Assembly: GCA_030765045.1 (NCBI GenBank)
Contig: CM060961.1
Coordinates: 34,822,805 to 34,886,804, forward strand
Source of the DNA: Tenodera sinensis
Taxonomy: Eukaryota; Arthropoda; Insecta; Mantodea; Mantidae
Length of the DNA: 64,000 nt
Direction of reading: 5' to 3'
Within the stretch, counting starts at the first letter, position 1, and each line of letters starts with the position of its first letter. Below the pieces are notes generated by a model. That model searched no databases and was not told the origin of the DNA. It worked only from the letters and a program-made list of their open reading frames with translations. A program made the position numbers and the translations under genes. Of the stretch, positions 55,619 through 64,000 are shown piece after piece.

Positions 55619-56012
55619 ATGCTTCGTTGTTCTGCTTATACTTCTCTCATTCTTTTTGTTGGGCTCGTATGTAGTATCAACTGTGTTGAATATATATATA
55701 TATATATATATACTTATGAGAAAGCAACAAAAGTAATGTAGTCCAAGTAAATATGATCATGTACTCTAGTTTTTTGGTATTAAATATATTTATCGACCCA
55801 GCGTGAGAATAAGATATTAAAGCAATCATAATTAAGTGAATAAATAAACAAATAAGTAAATGATAAGTATGCAAACAATGTAACAGAAATATGAAAGGCA
55901 CACAAATGTTGCAACAGTGTATTTTGCTATTGCAGTGTGCCAGCACGCGCAAGTGACCTGCGACACGAGCAAGCTGCCCCTCCCACTGTCTCAAAAGACT
56001 CTGAACAAAGTA

Positions 56013-56905
56013 TATATTTTAATTGCAGGTGCAGTGCGGCTGTATTATATTGATGAAAGAACCAAGATTACTTCCGAGAACCTCTTAAGAACTTAATTTA
56101 CACTCAGAAATTGCTAGTCTTCATATCAATCACTTTAAAATATTCTCTGCTAAACAATGGCGGACTTCGTCGTTAAGGAAAAATGGCTAGGCACAACTAA
56201 CAATCGTAGAAAGTCAATAGTACTTGCAAAACTCACAGTTAATAATTGATTTATATTAACATCAATTGAAAAACAGTTTCATTTATGAACATCACTTAAA
56301 AATCACAATTCCTTTCACTTCACAATCAAGATTTAACATTTTTCGTTCTTAAGCTATCAATCAGAGTCCATTATTTTCCTAGACTGTTGAATATTCAACA
56401 AAAGAAGTCAGTCAACGCTGTCTCTATTCTCACAATCATTTCAGCGTACTTTCTGTTGCCTCTATTTCTAGTGGTAATTTCTGAGGACTTACACAAAAAT
56501 ACTGCTTCACTTCTGCCTTTGTCTTTTATTAAAGGCATGCAATTAATAGTTATTACCAATCACTGTTTCTACTACTGAATTGCGTAACTATTTCAAAGTT
56601 TTCTTTGTTGATCTTTTTCAGACACAATGAAACGTCAAGGTGGTTGTAAAGTACTGCCCCGTAGGTATAACGTGATTCATGTAGAAAGGGAATAGTTAAA
56701 CAATCTCAAATGTTACCTTTATAAACATGACGCGATATAATACCCAATTTTAAAATGAATTTGTTTAAAAACTGCTCAGACATTGTGATACCAGTGATGG
56801 CCACAAAGTACCCCGGCCTCCGTCCATAACACATTAGGGAATAAGGGTTGCCATTGCACGGGTTAATATGGAACTCGTACTGTCTCATTTTTATTTGCTC
56901 CACTA
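56013..56905. other. Intergenic, no gene seen
   Basis: AT-rich with no exon-like signal. Confidence 0.5.
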
Positions 56906-57800
56906 GAAGATGATGTATTGTATTCCATCCAAACATTCGATATCGAGACTTCACCGGAGATATATGTTTTGAGGCGTCCTAACTATAAGAAAAGCATTTT
57001 TAGAAAAAGGTCCGTGTGTGTGTGTGTTTGTGGGTGTTTGTGTACAGCATAATATAAAAACGAAAATTCGGCTAAAACTAAAGTTTGTATTTATGTTTAA
57101 TATCTTTTAAGGATGTGACATGAAGATGTTGAAGAAAATTGCTCCACCCTAAACTACCCTTAACGTGGAAAATTTTTCGAAAATTTTGATTTTCTTGAAA
57201 ATGGCTCTAACGATTTTGATTGAAATCACATATGTTTAAGATATTTTTATGGTGCCTAAATGAAATGTATATTTTGAATATTCTGGCTATAGCCTATGCA
57301 GTCCTGTTTACATTGAATGACTTTTGAATAAGTCGTAAATCGTAACAGACAGACAAAATCTTACTATACAAAAAAGTAGATCTCGCTAAAACACAATTTA
57401 TGTCCAAATACATTTTTTTGTAGAGTGAACCGTTTCGGAGATATTCCTTGTTATTTGTGCCACTTTCGGAAAACAAAGTTTCTTCAAATGCAACATAGTT
57501 GTTCAATTTTTATGTCAACCTGCAATCTTCCGTGGCCTTGGCTGCGGCTGCAGGAGACGCCCTAGGGACTTTATATAACCGTGCAAAGAGAACGATGTTT
57601 GAAAACTTTAAAAGATTTGACTATCGCTCAAAGCCTACTGTACTCCCATATTCCCCTTGCACCTACAAGGAAATAAGAAATAAGATAATTTGTACAAATG
57701 TTTATCTCAACTAACACGAAGAAGATATAGGAATAAGAGTTTGTAAGAATGGTTAGTACAAGAGTAGAGAAAGTCATGTGAGTACCTACAACACACCAGT
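56906..57800 (+). repeat. Family A, copy 8
   Basis: From TGATGTATTGTATTCCATCC to ACAACACACCAGTTTCT. It lacks the outermost ACTTTCTCTACT and has an extra ~60 bp near 57520-57580 (CTTGGCTGCGGCTGCAGGAG). Confidence 0.8.
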
Positions 57801-57989
57801 TTCTTATCACTCCTACTTATCAAACACGTTCCATACGTACTATGGGCAGTAAACGTTTAGGTCTTTTATGATCCATTTATATGCACGACACCTTTTACTA
57901 CAATGGTCACATTGTAATGTGTACTGCTTACGGCGTTAACCCGTATACACTTACCATTAGTTTTCTTCACTTTCTTCGGGTTGTGTAGA

Positions 57990-58170
57990 TGCATTAGATC
58001 GCAGACATACATTTACACTCTCGTTCACATCTTCCAACTCTGAGGAGAGTTAGATAAAAATGACCACCCCCCCCCCCCCCGGGGCCAGGAATCAGAACAG
58101 GTACCCCTCGCACAGTAGGCAGGTAATGTACTGACTGAGCTGGGGGTCCAACCCTATTTGGAATTGCTGC
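57990..58170 (-). mobile_element. Possible tRNA-like SINE fragment
   Basis: On the minus strand CCCAGCTCAGTCAGTACATT resembles a box A and CTGTTCTGATTCCTGG a decayed box B. A run of 14-18 C on the plus strand ends at 58080. Boundaries unclear. Confidence 0.35.
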
Positions 58171-58382
58171 TCGCCCAAAGTGAATAATTTGGAATAGTCC
58201 AAAATTATTGACGGGTAAGATTAACAATTTTATAAACAAATGAGAGCTAAATAATTGCAATAATTGATTTCCATATGTGCAAATAAATGCGTAATGTCAG
58301 AAGGGATTGTTGAAAGTTTGTCAAGATAATTGAGGTCATTTGCGAGGTCTCTATTAAAGATAGTGAAGCTAAGGTAATTATT

Positions 58383-59245
58383 AGGGCTAGGAAGTTCATG
58401 CATTTGCACGTTTTTTCATAGGGGTTAAAAATGTATGTTTTTACATTATGTGCCGGAATTACGGAATTTTCAGTTATTAGTTATGATTTTATGGTGCATA
58501 TAATTGCATGTTTTCTTGATTTTTGATAAAAGCATATTATTTCAATACTATAGCCCCTATATTGCATATTTTGATGATTTTATGGCTTTTTATTACTTTT
58601 TTCTATCTGGATAGTATTTATCATATTGACAGTACTGCACATGAAGATGCAATTCATGAAGATTTCAATATCATTGCATATTTTAATGATTTTTATGCCT
58701 TTTTTTTATTGTTTCATCTGTATAATATTTTTCATATTGGTAGCATTTCTGAGACAATGGTTTTTCTCATTGGTAGATAGATTTGTGTCCAGTACGAAGA
58801 TAATTTTTGTTAAATCTCCTAAAAGAGTTAAGTTGTTTAGATCAACAGCACCTAATATCTGACTTCTTCCTGCACCAGTGTTAATCGATGGGGAACATGG
58901 ATCGATGCAGTTTTATATTATGCTGAGCACATAGAAATAGCCTTAGAGGTTGTTAATTCATTGGACTTGAAAGATGCTTCATCAATAGAAACTGTGCAAA
59001 ATATTCTGTTAGGCACTGGGTTAAAAGAGGATCTTGGTTTCATATCTGCCCATTTTTCTTTCTTACTAACAGCCATAACGGCATTGGAAGCTGTAGGATC
59101 TCCCTTGCATGAATCACTTACTGTCTTTGAAAAAAAAAATATGTGATATAAGTTCGGTTCCTGGTAGCATAGGACAAAAAGTGAAAGAGAAAGTGAATTA
59201 TGTAATTTCAAAAAATTCTGGTTATAAACAGATGTGCGGTATTCG
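58383..59245 (+). pseudogene. hAT transposase fragment (second hAT family)
   Basis: In three frames the plus strand reads IIFVKSPKRVKLFRSTAPNI, LLPAPVL, RWGTWIDAVLYYAEHIEIAL and EVVNSLDLKD, SAHFSFLLTAITALEAVGSP, then SIGQKVKEKVNYVISKNSGY. The pattern FVKSPKRV..F…PAPVLTRWGTW..A..YYA is a characteristic middle part of an insect hAT transposase group. At least three frameshifts, one at an A-run near 59140, inactivate it. Upstream, TAGGGCTAGGAAGTTCATGC at about 58382 resembles the TIR of the hAT at 60713, so this may be its 5' end. No 3' end was found. Confidence 0.65.
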
Positions 59246-59839
59246 AGACATCCTCAAAAGAAAACCATGTCTCACCAAGAGACTTGACTCTCTCTCAAAT
59301 TTTGCAAATATTTCTTGGTCAACGTATTCGCCATTTTACGGTAATCTTCCGAAAAATTGTGAATTATATTATTTCGTACATGCCAATTAGCGGGAAATGT
59401 TCAAGAAAGTGTTACAATATCATAACAGCACAGTAATTGTGTTAATAAAAAGTGTGCAATAGAATAAGTTCATAAATTTAATTGGAGAAGTTCAGTACAT
59501 ATATGCTTTATTCTGTCACCGCGACCGGAGATAATTACTCATTGATCATCAGCCAACGCACCAAATGGCTCCGCAACATGTGGCGAGATAAGGCGCCAAA
59601 ACTTTACACTTAATATTTTAACCACACCAAGCTTAAAAATGGAGAGATTGAAATATTACATATTTACTCACAGGGAATAGCATGAAACTGAAATAAACTC
59701 AGCTAATGACAGATTCTTTTTGGAACAAACAACGCCTTCAGTTTTATGAAGTCCAACTACAGCAAACACATTGGTCCAGTTCTCCTGCTCTTGACACTCA
59801 GAAACATTCATTCCAACAACTTCATTCAAGTCCAGGGAG
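59246..59839. other. Intergenic, possible transposon flank
   Basis: No gene; probably the non-coding margin of one of the adjacent hAT relics. Confidence 0.4.
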
Positions 59840-60650
59840 CTACACGTTTCATTTTCTATACTCAGAACTGCTAGAACACTTTCTCTGGTCTCGGATATTG
59901 TTTCTCAGAAACGTTTTAATTAGCTTCAGTTTAGAAAATGATCTTTCTGCCGTAGCAGAAGTAACTGGAAGTGTCAAATATAATTGAAGAGCTGTGCATA
60001 CATTTGGAAGACTGCTTGCAACAAAAGTATTTTCAACAAATAAAACTCTTGCAAGATCTTTGGTTGACAATATGGTTTCCATTTTGACAATGTTTTTTCC
60101 ACATGAGCGTTTTGAGACTAATGAATTCGTTTGAAACATTTATGGTTAAATCTGATTCGTATTTTCTAACCAGCTTTTCTGCTCTTTCCTGGATATTCCA
60201 ACTTGAAGAGATGAATGGGTTGTAAGAAGGAAAAGTAATCGTTAATATTTTGTAGGCTGGTAAAGCCTTAACTGTTGAATGAAAATAGCAGCAGAAGCAT
60301 TGGGAACTATAACTTGAAAATACTTTAGTGAATGCGTAATTCTATGATCCGAAGAAAGCTTACCATAATGTTTCTTCACTTTGAGGTTAATTTTGAACCA
60401 ATGCCCTAAGCTCTCGCTTGAACTTTAGTTCCCTCTACTAAAGTTGCAAAATTGCTTCTTAAGGTGTCTAAATTGTCTCTTGAAGTTTGCAGAAGCTGAG
60501 AGGCTGTATCTAAGGGGATTGCAGTAGTTTGGAAATTAGGTTAATATTTTCCAAAACCTTACTTTGAAATACGCACCAGCAGAACAAAATCAAAGTTTTC
60601 TGTATTTTCCTTCAACTTCGAAGTTCGGTCCCTCTCTGCGTTCTTCTTAC
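59840..60650 (-). pseudogene. hAT transposase C-terminal fragment (ZMYM1-like type)
   Basis: Minus-strand pieces: ENFDFVLLVRISK, DTASQLLQTSRDNLDTLRSN and TIQKLRLYQPTKY-like text. The C-terminal dimerisation block reads LQLYLTLPVTSATAERSFSK then LKLIKTFLRN (about 60000-59900). TLPVTSATAERSFSKLKLIK is diagnostic for this hAT group; the Glu belongs to the catalytic set. Frameshifts and stops are frequent and the first half is missing. Wording differs from the hATs at 41 and 58.8 kb, so it is another lineage. Confidence 0.75.
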
Positions 60651-60712
60651 TCTCCAAACTTGTATAGGATAAATACTGTAAAGTTTGTATGAAATTTTGT
60701 ATGATTAATAAC

Positions 60713-62022
<1,310 letters not shown>

Positions 62023-62166
62023 TTAATAACATGGAATCAAATCTGGAAGACCATCTAGTTGGACATAGTTTCTTCAGAGTAGTTCTAAGCCTGCCATGTA
62101 TATCGGCTGCAGACGTTTCATTTATTTGTTGCGACCGAACCACAGAACTACTAAAGAATCTGTCAA

Positions 62167-62276
62167 TGCTCAAATGAGCCTGAGGTCCATAGAGCTATAG
62201 AAACTGGAGATCGGTATTCCATATTCGGCATCCATGTGTAACTTAAAGCTCTATGAACCACGGGCTCATTTGAGCA
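62167..62276. repeat. Small foldback element
   Basis: TGCTCAAATGAGCC (62167) and GGCTCATTTGAGCA (to about 62276) extend into ~30-bp inverted arms including AGCTCTATG, with about four mismatches and a ~50-bp loop. Possibly a tiny MITE; no target duplication seen. Confidence 0.6.
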
Positions 62277-62321
62277 TCATTCCATCCATTTCCTTCATTC
62301 ACCGTGCGATGTCACTCCGTT

Positions 62322-63180
62322 AAAAAATCTGATGTGTTGCACTCATATGACTTTCTCTACTCTTGTACTAACCATTCTTACAAACTCTTATTCCTATATC
62401 TTCTTCGTGTTAGTTAAGATAAACATTTGTACAAATTATCTTATTGCTTATTTCCTTGTAGGTGCAAGTGGAATATTAGAATACAGAAGGCTTTGTGCGA
62501 TAGTCAAATCTTTTAAAGCTTTGAGATTCCGTTCTCTTTGCACAGTTAACATATAACAAAACGAACAACGATGTTCCATTTCACGAAAGCTAAGTTTTCC
62601 GAAACTCACACACATAACAAGGAATATCTCCGAAATGGTTCACCTTACTAGAAAATTTATTGAGACATAAATTGTGTATTTTAGCAAGATCTAGATATTT
62701 GCATAGTATGATTTGGTCTATCTCTAACGGTTTACCAGTTGTGGAAAAGTCGTCCAGAGTAAATGCTACTACAGGGCCTATAGCCAGAAAATTCAAAATA
62801 TACATTTCATTTTTCATCAAAATATCTCAAACATATGACATTTTAATCAAAATCGTTGGAGCCATTTTCAAGAAAATCAAAATTTTCTAAAAATGTTCCA
62901 TGTAAAGGGTAGTTTAGGGTGGGACTATTTTCTTCAAAATCTGCGTGTCGTATCCTTGAAAGACATTGAACTTAAATGCCAACTTTGGTTTTTAACGTAC
63001 TTTTCGTTTTTGAATTATGCTGTCCACAGACTGACAGACACACAGACACACACGGACCTTTTTTAAAAATGCTTTTTTGAATTCAGGGGATCTCAAAACA
63101 TGTATTTACGGTGAAATCTCTACATCAAATTTTTGGGGGAATACAATACTTCTCCGACTTACCAGTAGAGAAAGTAAAAA
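62322..63180 (-). repeat. Family A, copy 9
   Basis: Full-length minus copy from AAAAAATCTGATGTGTTGCA to ACCAGTAGAGAAAGTAAAAA, with TTATTTCCTTGTAGGTGCAA preserved. Confidence 0.85.
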
Positions 63181-64000
63181 ACAACAAAACCTCGGGTGTC
63201 AAGTCTAATCGCTGCTATGCACTGGAATTTCAAATACAATCAATGTGATATAGCATCACATGCAACAGGTACCTGTCTTAAAATCTAGTATACCTACTAC
63301 AAAAATAACTATTCTGAGAATCATCAGTGATGAATTCCGCAAAACGTGTGGGTTCTGTAAAAATAAAAAAAAAATAAAAATGTTTTAGAGGAAAGATTCG
63401 TTCATTTTGTTTTAAAATTTCCTTCGACTTAAGCGTGCTCTTATGCAAAAGCGAGTATTACAGATTAATTCCACGAATCTACTGCTCCAAGGTGAATACG
63501 TTTGTACGATATTTCATTTAGAGAAACTAGAATCAGAATGCATGGACTTCCACCATTTCAATTCTGCACCTCCTGGACTGCAGGTAAAAGAGAAGCTGTT
63601 GTTTTTCTCGTAACTGTATGTTCGTTACATTAACATGTTACTATAAATAAAATGTCATATAAAATTACTGATGTGACAAAGAATATTCCTTTTCAAACGA
63701 TATACATTTTAAACAGATATATTTACCAGGTTTGATGACAGATACCTGTGCTCTACATGATATTTTCATTGTAAACCCATGAATAGAACCCTTGTTTACG
63801 CACTAGAGGCTCCCATACGGGAAGGGACTGTAGTTAAACAAATTGTAAACTCCCGGACAACAAATGGACATCGCAGTAAGAGTTCATTACCAGTGGTACT
63901 CCATCAGCCGTACGTAATGCACAACAGTCCGTCACTATATTTACAGTCAACGGTAGAGTTAATACTTTGATAATTTACAGTGTGGCTATTGCCAGGTAGA
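63181..64000. other. Intergenic, no gene seen
   Basis: No coding signal or recognisable repeat. Confidence 0.5.

Larger units (their letters stand above)
55046..56010 (+). mobile_element. TIR DNA transposon with TA target site, 965 bp
   Basis: Ends are CTTTGTTCAG (55046) and CTGAACAAAG (to 56010), flanked by TA on both sides (55044-55045, 56011-56012). The inverted similarity continues for about 45 bp through GAGACAGTGG and a G-rich block. It contains one helix-turn-helix ORF and an acidic mini-ORF, but no catalytic domain. TA duplication points to the Tc1/mariner superfamily; the strand is that of the ORF. Confidence 0.8.

Overview
This window looks like AT-rich intergenic DNA from a large, transposon-loaded arthropod genome. 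An insect is most likely, and a cockroach- or termite-like genome would fit, but that is an impression from the repeat content and cannot be proved from sequence alone. Eukaryotic features include tRNA-derived SINEs with target duplications, non-LTR, Penelope-like and LTR retroelements, hAT, pogo and Tc1/mariner DNA transposons, a decayed C2H2 zinc-finger tail and one exon-like ORF with proper splice signals. I see no bacterial genes, rRNA, functional tRNA or CRISPR array.

Layout. 1-235: decayed zinc-finger coding sequence on the minus strand. 1362-6587: a young LTR retrotransposon whose LTRs are almost identical. It keeps a long gag-like ORF but has lost protease, RT, RNase H and most of integrase, so it must be non-autonomous. 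7412-8285: LINE fragment split by a SINE. 8700-11020: a Penelope-like element (RT plus GIY-YIG, several frameshifts) with a hammerhead-like motif. 12-18 kb: pogo/Tigger relics, an abundant 850-bp repeat (family A), a second Penelope fragment, and two head-to-head transposase relics, one split by a palindromic insert. 18058-33163: a 15-kb GC- and CpG-rich array of hexamers (mostly GGTGAC and GAGAAC) with multi-kilobase higher-order structure, ending at the 3' tail of a LINE. 33-38.7 kb: LINE tails, transposase relic, SINEs, repeats. 39089-47139: a nested stack in which an old hAT element carries a TIR element with a Tc1/mariner-type transposase relic and a small MITE, and the MITE carries a younger hAT of the same family as the outermost one. 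48.5-64 kb: five family A copies, RTE-like LINE fragments, a TA-flanked TIR element, three further hAT relics, and the only host-gene candidates (exon 54418-54558; minus-strand ORF 54755-55043).

How the parts relate. Almost everything recognisable is mobile DNA, and no intact complete element is present. Insertion order can be read in several places from target-site duplications. The hexamer array makes very long open frames on both strands, but these follow from the repeat and are not genes. The most unusual structures are the hexamer array, the self-nested hAT stack, the gag-only LTR element and the palindromic or inverted insertion products.
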